Translations under genes and position numbers: made by a program | The notes under the pieces: model-generated | Databases searched by the model: none | The model's input: only the letters and a program-made list of their open reading frames with translations | What the model was told of the DNA's origin: nothing | Assembly: GCA_900472575.1 (NCBI GenBank) | Contig: UCIV01000010.1 | Coordinates: 1 to 64,000 of the forward strand | Length of the DNA: 64,000 nucleotides | From: Hyphomicrobiales bacterium | GTDB taxonomy: Bacteria > Pseudomonadota > Alphaproteobacteria > Rhizobiales > Rhizobiaceae | Direction of reading: 5' to 3' | Part shown: positions 9,078 through 17,439 of the stretch, in pieces | Layout of the letters: every line of letters begins with the position of its first letter | Numbering within the stretch: the stretch's first letter is position 1

Positions 9078-10253
9078 ATGGACACGCAGTTGCCAGTAGC
9101 GAATGATCCGCAAAGGACGACGGTCGGAGCCGACAGTATTGCCTGGATCAAGCTGTCGTCGGTCTTCTTGCCACTGAAGACGCCGATCAGCGATGCGAAA
9201 GTGCTCACCGGACGACAAAAACCGCTGACGGAAGTGGCGTTCCTCTTCGCTGAAATCGAGACAAAGCACGGTCACAGCGGCATTGGCTTCAGCTATTCCA
9301 AACGCGCCGGCGGGCCGGGACAATATGAGCATGCAAAGGAAATCGCCCATGTCCTGATCGGCGAAGACCCGAACGATATAGCCAAGCTTTGGAACAAACT
9401 CTGCTGGGCGGGGGCTTCCGTTGGGCGCAGCGGGCTTGCGGTGCAGGCAATCGCTGCCTTTGACGTCGCGCTGTGGGATCTGAAAGCCAAGCGTGCGGGA
9501 CTGCCGCTTGCCAAACTGCTCGGTGCACATCGCGACAGCGTGCAATGCTACAATACGTCCGGCGGCTTTCTTTCCTCGCCGATCGAAGAGGTACTCGACA
9601 ACGTCGAGCAGTCGATCGCGGCCGGTATTGGCGGGATCAAGATCAAGGTCGGGCAACCGGATATGGCGGTTGACCTCAAGCGCGTCGCTGCCGTGCATGA
9701 CCGGATCGGTGGCCGTGCTGCAATGATGGTCGATGCCAATCAGCAATGGGACCGCCCGAGTGCGATGCGTTTCGGTCGGCTTATGGAGCCTTACAATCTA
9801 ACCTGGATTGAGGAGCCGCTCGACGCGTATGACGTCGAAGGACATGCCGCGCTGGCAGCCCAGCTCGATACGCCAATCGCGACCGGTGAGATGTTGGCGA
9901 GCGTGCTGGAGCATATTGCGCTCATCCAGAATAATTCTGTCGACTTCATCCAGCCGGACGCACCGCGTGTCGGTGGCATCACGCAGTTCCTGAAGATCTG
10001 TGCGCTGGCTGAGGCGAAAAAGCTGCAGCTCGCGCCGCATTTTGCCATGGAAATCCATCTGCATCTCGCTGCAGCCTACGAACTTGAGCCTTGGGTAGAG
10101 CATTTTGATTGGCTTGATCCCCTGTTCAACGAGCGGCTGGAAATCAAGGGGGGACACATGCTGGTGCCCAACCGGCCCGGACTTGGGATCACGCTATCAG
10201 AGCAGGCGGGACATTGGACGCGCGGCACGGCCGAATTCGGCAAGAAACCTTGA
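9078..10253 (+). CDS. Mandelate racemase-subgroup dehydratase, L-talarate/galactarate dehydratase-like
   Basis: A 391-residue enolase-superfamily enzyme. The active-site set is complete: KxK at Lys188/Lys190 (GIKIKVG), metal ligands Asp219 (MVDANQQW), Glu245 (WIEEPL) and Glu271 (ATGE), and the general acid His321 (APHFAMEIHLH) with Asp294. As I recall, the Salmonella talarate/galactarate dehydratase uses K195, K197, D226, E252, E278 and H328; all are shifted here by exactly seven, and the C-terminal EHFDWLDPLFNE region also fits. The likely reaction is dehydration of a hexarate to a 2-keto-3-deoxy acid. The start is the ATG after a GTGG-rich spacer; an earlier codon adds eleven unlikely residues. 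It ends one base from the convergent LacI-type gene. Confidence 0.78.
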   Translation: MDTQLPVANDPQRTTVGADSIAWIKLSSVFLPLKTPISDAKVLTGRQKPLTEVAFLFAEIETKHGHSGIGFSYSKRAGGPGQYEHAKEIAHVLIGEDPNDIAKLWNKLCWAGASVGRSGLAVQAIAAFDVALWDLKAKRAGLPLAKLLGAHRDSVQCYNTSGGFLSSPIEEVLDNVEQSIAAGIGGIKIKVGQPDMAVDLKRVAAVHDRIGGRAAMMVDANQQWDRPSAMRFGRLMEPYNLTWIEEPLDAYDVEGHAALAAQLDTPIATGEMLASVLEHIALIQNNSVDFIQPDAPRVGGITQFLKICALAEAKKLQLAPHFAMEIHLHLAAAYELEPWVEHFDWLDPLFNERLEIKGGHMLVPNRPGLGITLSEQAGHWTRGTAEFGKKP

Positions 10254-10254
10254 A

Positions 10255-11280
10255 TCAGGCGGTGCCGCGAGCAACGATGTGGAAGTCGATATCGATCATC
10301 GCCTCTACACTTGTATCACCCGCTATTTTTCGAAGAATCGAGCGGGCCGCCTTGGTGCCGATATCGCGACGGTCGATACGGACCGTTGTCAGCGGCGGAT
10401 GGGTGTGCGGGGCGAAATCGAAATCGCCAAACCCTATGATGGCGAGCTCCCCCGGCATGTTGCAGCCGCGTGCATGGGCTTCAGCCAATGCGCCATGCGC
10501 GACTACGTCCGATGAGCAAAATACGCCGAGCGAACCCTCTCCTCGATCGAGAAGTTGCGCCATCGCCATGCGTCCGTCGCGGAAGGTGGAGGGTGAATTC
10601 ATATCCAGTTCCGGCAACTCGACCTCGGCAATCCCTTTCAGCCGATTGACGAAACCATCGCGGCGCTGAACGGCGCGCGGGTCGTTGGCGCCGACCTGCG
10701 CATAGCGGTCATAGCCCCGGATCAGCAGATGCTCGGCAACCAGCCGACCGACTGCCGCATGGGAAAAGCCGACGGCGGTGTCGAGCGGCGAGGGGGTAGA
10801 GTCCCATATTTCCACTATAGGCAGTGACGCGCCCGTGAGCATGGCGCGGGTTTCCTTCATATGGGTAATGCCGGTGAGGATGATGCCGTCCGGCCGGCGG
10901 GCAAGAATGGCACGGGTCAGTTCCAGCTCGCGGCCGGGGTCATAGCCTGACAGGCCGAGCAGAAGCTGATAGCCGGCGGAGACGAGTTCGGCATTGAGCC
11001 CTTCAATGGTTTCGGCAAAAATGGTGCTGGCGACCGAAGGGACGATCGCGGCGATCAGCCTCGTGCGGCGTGAAGCGAGGCCGCCGGCAAGCAGATTTGG
11101 CACATAGCCGGTGCGGGCAATGACCTTTTCGATCGCTTCCAGTGTGTGCGGCTTGACCAGCGCCGGAGTGTTGATGGCGCGCGAAACGGTGACCGGCGAG
11201 ACCCCGGCGAGTTTGGCTATATCGGCAAGCGTCACCGGACCGCCGTTCCTGATATGCTTGCTTTTGTCGTAATCGGTCAT
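10255..11280 (-). CDS. LacI/GntR-type transcriptional repressor
   Basis: About 341 residues: the LacI helix-turn-helix and hinge (VTLADIAKLAGVSPVTVSRAINTPALVK in pieces, residues about 14-60) followed by a periplasmic-binding-like sugar-acid domain ending with IIGFGDFDFAPHTHPPLTTVRIDRRDIG. The ATG at 11280 has an AGGA at suitable distance, while the ATG three codons upstream abuts that AGGA, so I chose the inner start. The gene is divergent from the tct operon and a perfect LacI-class palindrome lies between them, so it most likely represses tctCBA and the downstream sugar-acid enzymes. Confidence 0.9.
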   Translation of the reverse strand: MTDYDKSKHIRNGGPVTLADIAKLAGVSPVTVSRAINTPALVKPHTLEAIEKVIARTGYVPNLLAGGLASRRTRLIAAIVPSVASTIFAETIEGLNAELVSAGYQLLLGLSGYDPGRELELTRAILARRPDGIILTGITHMKETRAMLTGASLPIVEIWDSTPSPLDTAVGFSHAAVGRLVAEHLLIRGYDRYAQVGANDPRAVQRRDGFVNRLKGIAEVELPELDMNSPSTFRDGRMAMAQLLDRGEGSLGVFCSSDVVAHGALAEAHARGCNMPGELAIIGFGDFDFAPHTHPPLTTVRIDRRDIGTKAARSILRKIAGDTSVEAMIDIDFHIVARGTA

Positions 11281-11431
11281 GACACTCATTCCTGTGAAAA
11301 TGAGTTACGCTTTCATTATAGCTTTTATCAAGCGATAAACCGCAAAATTTGGCGATAAAAGTTCTAATCAATTGAAAATAATAATTTAAAATTTTTCGCG
11401 CCGCGGTTGCGGATGAGGATTTTGAAGTTAC

Positions 11432-11449
11432 AATGAAAGCGCTTTCATT
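11432..11449. promoter_or_regulatory. LacI-family operator (perfect 18-base palindrome)
   Basis: The sequence AATGAAAGCGCTTTCATT is a perfect palindrome centred on the CG that LacI-family proteins recognise. It lies 69 bases upstream of tctC and 152 bases from the LacI-type gene. A weaker copy, AATGAGTTACGCTTTCATT (11299-11317), with only the right half intact, lies just upstream of the repressor's own start and may serve autoregulation. The 60 bases between are very AT-rich and could hold both promoters. Confidence 0.8.
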
Positions 11450-11517
11450 TCTTCGTCGGAGGGTCGGGGAATGGAGGATTGGGACCGGCAGGAGGCCGGA
11501 TAATTGGAGGAAATAAT

Positions 11518-12498
11518 ATGAAGCTCAAACGTTTCATGACGATTGCGGCCGCTGCGACCGCTATCTGTGTCGTCGGCTTGCAACCGAGCCACGCGCAGGA
11601 TTATCCGACCAAGACCGTGACCGTCGTCGTGCCATTCGCAGCGGGCGGCAATACCGATACGTTCGGCCGTCTCGTTGCCGAGGAACTGGACAAGCGCCTT
11701 GGGCAACGTTTCATCGTGGAGAACAAGCCCGGCGCGGGTGGTAACATCGGTCTGGGCGACCTCGCTCGTTCGAAGCCTGACGGCTATACGATCGGCATGG
11801 GTACGGTCAGCTCCAACGCGATCAACCAGACGCTCTATAAGACGCTGCCTTACGACAAAGAGAAAGGTTTCGCACCTATTTCGCTGATCGCCAGCCTGCC
11901 GAACGTGCTCGTTGTCAACCCGGACAAGATCAAGGCGAACAATGTAGAGGAGCTGATCGCGTTCCTGAAGACCGAGCCGGGCAAGCATACCTATGCGTCT
12001 TCCGGCGTCGGCACCTCGATCCATCTGGCCGGCGAGCTTCTCGCGACCAAAGCCGGCATCAAGATTACTCACGTGCCATACAAGGGTAGCAGTCAGGCGA
12101 TCCTCGATGTCGTGGCCGGCCATGTGGATATGATGTTCGACAATATTCCGACGGCCGCCCAGCAGGTGAAGGCGGGCAAGGTGAAGGCGCTGGCTGTCAC
12201 CAGCCTCGGAAAGGCTGATTTGCTGCCCGACGTGCCGACCATGGCAAGCACGATCCCCGGCTTCGAGGCAACCTCATGGCATGGCCTCTTTGCTCCTCCC
12301 GGCACGCCGCCGGAAATCGTCGAAAAGCTCAGCAAGGAAGTTCAGGCCATTATCGCGGAGCCTGCGATGCAGGAAAAGCTCAAGGCGATGGGCGTGACGC
12401 CGGTCGGTAATACGCCGGCCGAGTTCCAGGCTTTTATAGACAAGGAAACGGCAAAGTGGGCTGACGTCATCAAGGCTGCGAACGTGCCGCTGCAATGA
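11518..12498 (+). CDS. Tripartite tricarboxylate-type transporter, binding protein (TctC/Bug family)
   Basis: A 326-residue periplasmic protein with a signal peptide (MKLKRFMTIAAAATAICVV, cleaved near SHAQ), followed by the Bug-family start DYPTKTVTVVVPFAAGGNTD and the GGN...GAGGNIG ligand loops. Bug proteins bind carboxylates by their two carboxylate-contacting loops. The ATG follows GGAGGAAATAAT, a strong ribosome site; an earlier in-frame ATG lies in the untranslated leader. It is the first gene of a TctCBA set with sugar-acid enzymes, so an aldonate or aldarate ligand is inferred. Confidence 0.9.
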   Translation: MKLKRFMTIAAAATAICVVGLQPSHAQDYPTKTVTVVVPFAAGGNTDTFGRLVAEELDKRLGQRFIVENKPGAGGNIGLGDLARSKPDGYTIGMGTVSSNAINQTLYKTLPYDKEKGFAPISLIASLPNVLVVNPDKIKANNVEELIAFLKTEPGKHTYASSGVGTSIHLAGELLATKAGIKITHVPYKGSSQAILDVVAGHVDMMFDNIPTAAQQVKAGKVKALAVTSLGKADLLPDVPTMASTIPGFEATSWHGLFAPPGTPPEIVEKLSKEVQAIIAEPAMQEKLKAMGVTPVGNTPAEFQAFIDKETAKWADVIKAANVPLQ

Positions 12499-12560
12499 GC
12501 CAATCTGCCGGCCGGATCCAGTTCCCGGCCGGCATGTCTTTCACACGCGAGTATCATGCC

Positions 12561-13040
12561 ATGCTGAAAATTAGAAACAGCCGCGACTTCGTCGGCGGCG
12601 TGACGATGATCTGTGTCGGCTTGCTGTTCATCTGGTTCGGCCGGGAACTTGAAGTCGGGAACTCCTTCCAGATGGGGCCGGGTTACTTCCCGACCATGTT
12701 GAGCCTTCTCCTGATGGCTATTGGTGCGTTGATCGTCGTGCAGTCGCTGATGGTCGATGCCGAAGCAGGTGATCCGGAAACCTGGAACTGGAAGGCTTAT
12801 TTTCTGGTAATTCTCGGACCGATCGGCTTCGGTCTCGCACTTGCGGGGCTTGGTTTGGCGCCGACAATGCTGCTGCTGATCGTCGGCGTAGCGACCGCCA
12901 GCCGCTATGCCAATTGGCGACATTCAATTCTGCTTGGACTGTTTCTTGCTGCCTGTTCCGTGTTGCTTTTTACCAAGCTCCTGTCGCTTCCGGTCTCAGC
13001 CTTTGGCCCCTGGATCCCCTTTATCGGCGAACTTTTCTAG
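12561..13040 (+). CDS. Tripartite tricarboxylate transporter small membrane subunit (TctB)
   Basis: A 159-residue protein with four membrane segments and the TctB pattern of RDFVGG at the start, an early helix (MICVGLLFIWFGREL) and G..FPTML.LLL. I placed the start at MLKIRNSRDF because the family begins just before RDFxxG. A longer reading from an ATG overlapping the tctC stop (12495, ATGA) would add 22 residues and is possible through translational coupling. Confidence 0.82.
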   Translation: MLKIRNSRDFVGGVTMICVGLLFIWFGRELEVGNSFQMGPGYFPTMLSLLLMAIGALIVVQSLMVDAEAGDPETWNWKAYFLVILGPIGFGLALAGLGLAPTMLLLIVGVATASRYANWRHSILLGLFLAACSVLLFTKLLSLPVSAFGPWIPFIGELF

Positions 13041-13092
13041 CGGGCTCTCACAAGTGCTTTCTGACTAGCCGACGAAACGGAATGGATTGCTT

Positions 13093-14592
13093 ATGGATAT
13101 CTTCTCTAACCTCTGGCTCGGTGCTTCGACCGCCTTCATGCCGATGAACCTGTTTTATGGCTTTATCGGCTGCCTGCTCGGCACCGCCATCGGTGTACTG
13201 CCGGGGCTAGGGCCGACGGCGACGATCGCCATGCTGTTGCCGATCACTTTCGGCTTGCCGCCGGAATCGGCGCTGATCATGCTGGCTGGCATCTTCTATG
13301 GTGCACAGTATGGTGGCTCGACAACGGCGATCCTGATCAATCTGCCGGGCGAAAGCTCCTCGGTTGTTACTGCAATCGACGGATATCAGATGGCGCGAAA
13401 CGGCCGAGCCGGTGCTGCGCTTGCTACGGCGGCACTCGGTTCGTTTTTCGCAGGTACAGTGGCAACCATCCTTCTTGCTGTTGCCGCACCGCCTCTGGCA
13501 GCCGTAGCGCTGAATTTCGGGCCGGCGGAATATTTTTCGCTGATGGTGCTGGGTCTCGTCGCTTCGGTTGCGCTCGCCAGTGGGTCGCTGTTGAAGGCAT
13601 TTGCAATGATCGTCTTCGGATTGATCCTCGGCACGGTCGGCACCGATGTGGAGAGCGGCACGCCGCGTTATGTTTTTGATATTCCCGAACTCTATGACGG
13701 TTTGAACTTCGTTGCCGTCAGCATGGGTATCTTCGGGATCTGCGAGATCCTGCGCAACCTGGAAGGCGAGCATGAGCGTTCGGTGGGTGTGAAGCGCGTC
13801 ACCGGACTGATGCTGACCAGGCAGGATATCAAGCGGATCATCGCCCCCGTCCTTCGCGGCACCGCCCTCGGTTCCTTTCTCGGGATCCTGCCCGGCGGTG
13901 GAGCGATGCTTGCCTCGTTTGCTTCCTATGCGATGGAAAAACGGATTTCCCCAAATCGCGCCGAATTCGGCAAAGGGGCGATCGAAGGCGTTGCAGCACC
14001 GGAATCCGCCAACAATGCCGGCGCGCAGACCTCATTCATTCCGATGCTGACGCTCGGCATTCCTGGCAACCCGGTGATGGCGTTGATGGTCGGCGCCATG
14101 ATCATACAGGGTATCACCCCCGGTCCGAACGTCATCTCGGACGAGCCGGCTCTGTTCTGGGGTATGATTGTTTCAATGTGGTCGGGCAACCTCATGCTTG
14201 TCATCCTCAACCTGCCGCTGATCGGGCTCTGGGTGAAAATGCTGACCGTGCCGTATCATCTCCTCTTCCCTGCTATTATCGGCTTCTGTTGCATCGGCGC
14301 ATACAGCATCAACAACAGCGTCTTCGACGTATTCGTCATGGCGGGTTTCAGCGTCATCGGCTTTGCGCTCAGCAAAATGCGGTTCGAACCGGCGCCGTTG
14401 CTTCTGGGCTTCATTCTTGGGCCGATGCTGGAGGAGAATTTGCGCCGTGCGATGCTGATCAGCCAGGGCGATCCGTCGATTTTCGTGCGCAGCCCGCTCA
14501 GTCTTTCGCTTCTGATCTTCGCCGTCGTGGTTCTGGCACTCGTGCTTTCGCCGAGCATCAGCCGCAAGCGCGAAGAGGCATTTACGGAGTAG
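13093..14592 (+). CDS. Tripartite tricarboxylate transporter large membrane subunit (TctA)
   Basis: A 499-residue permease with about ten to twelve membrane helices and the diagnostic motifs GVLPGLGPTATIAMLLP and YGGSTTAILINLPGESSS, repeated in part in the second half (GILPGGGAMLASFASYAMEK; FIPMLTLGIPGNPVMAL). It forms the proton- or sodium-driven channel with TctB, fed by TctC. The DapA-family gene starts six bases after the stop, so the enzymes are co-transcribed with the transporter. Confidence 0.93.
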   Translation: MDIFSNLWLGASTAFMPMNLFYGFIGCLLGTAIGVLPGLGPTATIAMLLPITFGLPPESALIMLAGIFYGAQYGGSTTAILINLPGESSSVVTAIDGYQMARNGRAGAALATAALGSFFAGTVATILLAVAAPPLAAVALNFGPAEYFSLMVLGLVASVALASGSLLKAFAMIVFGLILGTVGTDVESGTPRYVFDIPELYDGLNFVAVSMGIFGICEILRNLEGEHERSVGVKRVTGLMLTRQDIKRIIAPVLRGTALGSFLGILPGGGAMLASFASYAMEKRISPNRAEFGKGAIEGVAAPESANNAGAQTSFIPMLTLGIPGNPVMALMVGAMIIQGITPGPNVISDEPALFWGMIVSMWSGNLMLVILNLPLIGLWVKMLTVPYHLLFPAIIGFCCIGAYSINNSVFDVFVMAGFSVIGFALSKMRFEPAPLLLGFILGPMLEENLRRAMLISQGDPSIFVRSPLSLSLLIFAVVVLALVLSPSISRKREEAFTE

Positions 14593-14598
14593 GACGCA

Positions 14599-15501
14599 AT
14601 GATGCAGGATCTGAAATCCGCCCTTACCGGCATATCCGGCATTCTGGTCACGCCTTACGATCATAACGGCGATATCCTGCCGGAGATGCAGGAGCCGATC
14701 ATCGATCGGGCGATCGCCGCGGGCGTCCATATCATGGTCGCCAATGGCAATACCGGCGAGTTTTACGCCCTGACGCTCGACGAGGCGGAGGCGATGGTGC
14801 AATCCTCGGCCGAACATGTGGCCGGCCGGGTGCCACTGGTAGCCGGCGTCGGGCGAGGCATACGTGATGCCTGTCGGCTGGCATCCGTGTCACGTCAAGC
14901 CGGCGCTTCGGCGCTGATGGTCCATCAGCCACCGGATCCGTTTTCCTCCCCGCGCGGGCTTGTCGATTACGTACGGACGGTGGCGGATGCGGCAGACGGG
15001 TTGCCGGTCGTGCTTTATTTGCGCAACGATGCAATCGGCACCAGGGCGATTGCGGATCTGTGCGCGCTGCCCTCCGTCATCGGCGTCAAATGGGCAACGC
15101 CAAACCCATTGAAACTATCGGAAGCGATGGCGGCCTGCGATCCGGAGATCGTCTGGGTGGGCGGTCTGGCGGAGATCTGGGCACCGGTATTCTATGCGGT
15201 TGGTGCAAGAGGGTTCACGTCCGGCCTCATCAATGTCTGGCCGCAAAGGTCAGTTGCCATTCATGCCGCACTTGCGACGGGTGACTATACGGGCGCCAAC
15301 CGGCTGATCGACGGCATGAAGGACTTTGAGTCGGTTCGGGCTGAAGAGATGAACGGGACGAATGTGACCGGGGTGAAGGCCGCGCTGGCGCTGATTGGGC
15401 ATGATTGTGGCCCAGCACGCCCGCCCTCGGCCTGGCCTTTGACGGCACAGCAGCAAGCTGCGCTTTCGGCTTTCATTTCAGGCAACGGAATCAGCTTCTG
15501 A
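14599..15501 (+). CDS. DapA-family lyase/dehydratase, probable 2-keto-3-deoxy-sugar-acid enzyme
   Basis: A 300-residue member of the dihydrodipicolinate synthase/N-acetylneuraminate lyase family. The Schiff-base lysine is Lys164 (GVKWA), the conserved tyrosine is Tyr140 (VVLYLRND), and the phosphate/carboxylate loop is GNTGEF rather than GTTGE, as in KDG or deoxyglucarate-type members. Next to an arabinonate-type dehydratase it most likely acts on 2-keto-3-deoxy-L-arabinonate (dehydration to 2-oxoglutarate semialdehyde) or cleaves a related acid. Function within the family is inferred from context. Confidence 0.78.
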   Translation: MMQDLKSALTGISGILVTPYDHNGDILPEMQEPIIDRAIAAGVHIMVANGNTGEFYALTLDEAEAMVQSSAEHVAGRVPLVAGVGRGIRDACRLASVSRQAGASALMVHQPPDPFSSPRGLVDYVRTVADAADGLPVVLYLRNDAIGTRAIADLCALPSVIGVKWATPNPLKLSEAMAACDPEIVWVGGLAEIWAPVFYAVGARGFTSGLINVWPQRSVAIHAALATGDYTGANRLIDGMKDFESVRAEEMNGTNVTGVKAALALIGHDCGPARPPSAWPLTAQQQAALSAFISGNGISF

Positions 15502-15541
15502 TGAGCCGATTGGCAGCGCCTTATGGTGCGAGGAGTGAAGA

Positions 15542-17281
15542 ATGACGATCAGGAAAAAGACGTATGAGGAACTGCGCTCGGCGCGCTGGATGATGCCGGA
15601 CGACCAGCGGTCGTTCGGCCATCGGTCGCGGACCATGCAGATGGGCTATGCGCCGGAAGACTGGGAAGGTCGGCCGATCATTGCAATCATCAACACATGG
15701 TCGGATGCGCAGCCCTGCCACATGCACTTTCGCGAACGGGCTGAATGGGTGAAGCGTGGTGTCTTGCAGGCAGGCGGCTTTCCGATGGAACTGCCGGCGC
15801 TGTCGCTCTCGGAAAATTTCGTCAAACCGACGACCATGCTCTATCGCAACATGCTGGCAATGGAGACAGAGGAACTGCTCAGATCGCACCCGATTGATGG
15901 TGCGGTGCTGATGGGTGGTTGTGACAAGACCACGCCGGGACTGGTCATGGGCGCGGTGTCGATGGGACTGCCTTTCATCTACCTTCCGGCCGGGCCGATG
16001 CTGCGCGGTAACTATGCCGGAAAGGCTCTGGGCTCCGGCACAGACGGCTTCAAATATTGGGATGAACGGCGGGCCGGAACGATTTCAAAAGAGGAATGGC
16101 AGGGGATCGAAGGCGGTATCGCCCGCAGCTACGGCCATTGCATGACCATGGGCACAGCGTCCACGATGACGGCGATTGCCGAGGCGATGGGGCTCACCTT
16201 GCCGAATGCTTCCTCCATTCCGGCGGCCGATGCCAACCATCAGCGCATGTCGGCCACCTGCGGCCGGCGGATCGTCGAGATGGTGTGGGAGGATCTGACG
16301 CCCGAAAAGGTGATCACGCCGGCTGCTGTCACCAACGCCGTCACAGTGGCGATGGCGACGGGCTGTTCGACCAATGCGATCATCCACCTGATCGCCATGG
16401 CGCGCCGCGCCGGCGTGCCGTTGGAACTAGAGGATCTTGACCGCATCGGCCGCACGACGCCGGTTATCGCAAACATCCGTCCTTCAGGCGCGACCTATCT
16501 GATGGAGGATTTCTTCTATGCCGGGGGCTTGCGGGCGCTGATGAAGCAGCTTGGCGACAAGCTGGATCCGACCGCTATCACCGTCACAGGCAAGCCGCTC
16601 ACGGATGGGCTGGATGATGTGAAGATCTGGAACGAGGATGTCATCCGGCCGCTGTCCAATCCCGTCTATCACGAAGGGTCGCTGGCCGTCTTGAAGGGCA
16701 ATCTTTGCCCGGATGGAGCAGTGATCAAGCCCGCGGCCTGCGATCCGAAATTTCACCGGCACCAGGGTCCGGCATTGGTGGCCGACAGCTATCCGGAACT
16801 GAAGAAGATTATCGACGATCCCGATTATCCACTGACGCCGGAAACGGTGCTGGTGCTGCGCAATGCAGGGCCGCAGGGCGGACCGGGAATGCCGGAATGG
16901 GGGATGATCCCGATGCCGAAAGCGCTTTTGAAACTCGGCCTGCGGGACATGGTGCGGATTTCCGATGCCCGCATGTCGGGAACGAGTTTCGGGGCCTGCG
17001 TGCTGCACGCCGCACCGGAAGCCTTTGTCGGTGGACCGCTGGCCCTGTTGAAAACCGGGGATATGGTGGAACTCGATATTCCGGCCCGCAGCCTCAACAT
17101 GCTCGTCCCGGATGATGAACTGGCGGCACGCAAGGCTGCCTGGGTATCACCCGAGCCGCTCTACGAGCGGGGCTATGGCTTTATGTTCACCAAACATATC
17201 GAACAGGCAGACAAGGGCTGTGACTTCGATTTTCTAAAGACAGAATTCGGTGCCAAAGTGTCTGAGCCGGTGATCAATTAA
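15542..17281 (+). CDS. L-arabinonate dehydratase-type enzyme (IlvD/EDD family)
   Basis: A 579-residue IlvD/EDD protein. The three cluster cysteines are Cys59 (SDAQPCHMHF), Cys127 (MGGCDKT) and Cys200 (YGHCMTMGTASTM), the same numbers I recall for the structurally studied Rhizobium leguminosarum L-arabinonate dehydratase, a [2Fe-2S], Mg-dependent enzyme; the catalytic serine loop DARMSGTSFGACVLH is also present. The reaction is loss of water from an aldonate to a 2-keto-3-deoxy acid; relatives also use D-fuconate or D-galactonate. Last gene of the tct operon. Confidence 0.88.
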   Translation: MTIRKKTYEELRSARWMMPDDQRSFGHRSRTMQMGYAPEDWEGRPIIAIINTWSDAQPCHMHFRERAEWVKRGVLQAGGFPMELPALSLSENFVKPTTMLYRNMLAMETEELLRSHPIDGAVLMGGCDKTTPGLVMGAVSMGLPFIYLPAGPMLRGNYAGKALGSGTDGFKYWDERRAGTISKEEWQGIEGGIARSYGHCMTMGTASTMTAIAEAMGLTLPNASSIPAADANHQRMSATCGRRIVEMVWEDLTPEKVITPAAVTNAVTVAMATGCSTNAIIHLIAMARRAGVPLELEDLDRIGRTTPVIANIRPSGATYLMEDFFYAGGLRALMKQLGDKLDPTAITVTGKPLTDGLDDVKIWNEDVIRPLSNPVYHEGSLAVLKGNLCPDGAVIKPAACDPKFHRHQGPALVADSYPELKKIIDDPDYPLTPETVLVLRNAGPQGGPGMPEWGMIPMPKALLKLGLRDMVRISDARMSGTSFGACVLHAAPEAFVGGPLALLKTGDMVELDIPARSLNMLVPDDELAARKAAWVSPEPLYERGYGFMFTKHIEQADKGCDFDFLKTEFGAKVSEPVIN

Positions 17282-17291
17282 GCAAGCGTTG

Positions 17292-17311
17292 AGGGGGCGA
17301 AATACCCCCCT
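17292..17311 (+). terminator. Possible weak terminator hairpin after the tct operon
   Basis: AGGGGG and CCCCCT form a six-base-pair GC stem with an eight-base loop, eleven bases after the dehydratase stop codon. Only two thymines follow, so it is not a textbook intrinsic terminator. No gene is visible from here to the end of hutF (17440). Confidence 0.35.
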
Positions 17312-17439
17312 TAGTGTCTCATGTTCAGGCCCAGCTGCTCACAGCCTGATGGCATCTTGTGCAGCAAAGTCCGCTTCAAAAGCTTGCTGGTTGTCGTGTC
17401 TAAATCGGTCCGGCGCGAGTCGCCCTATTCAGTAGCCGC

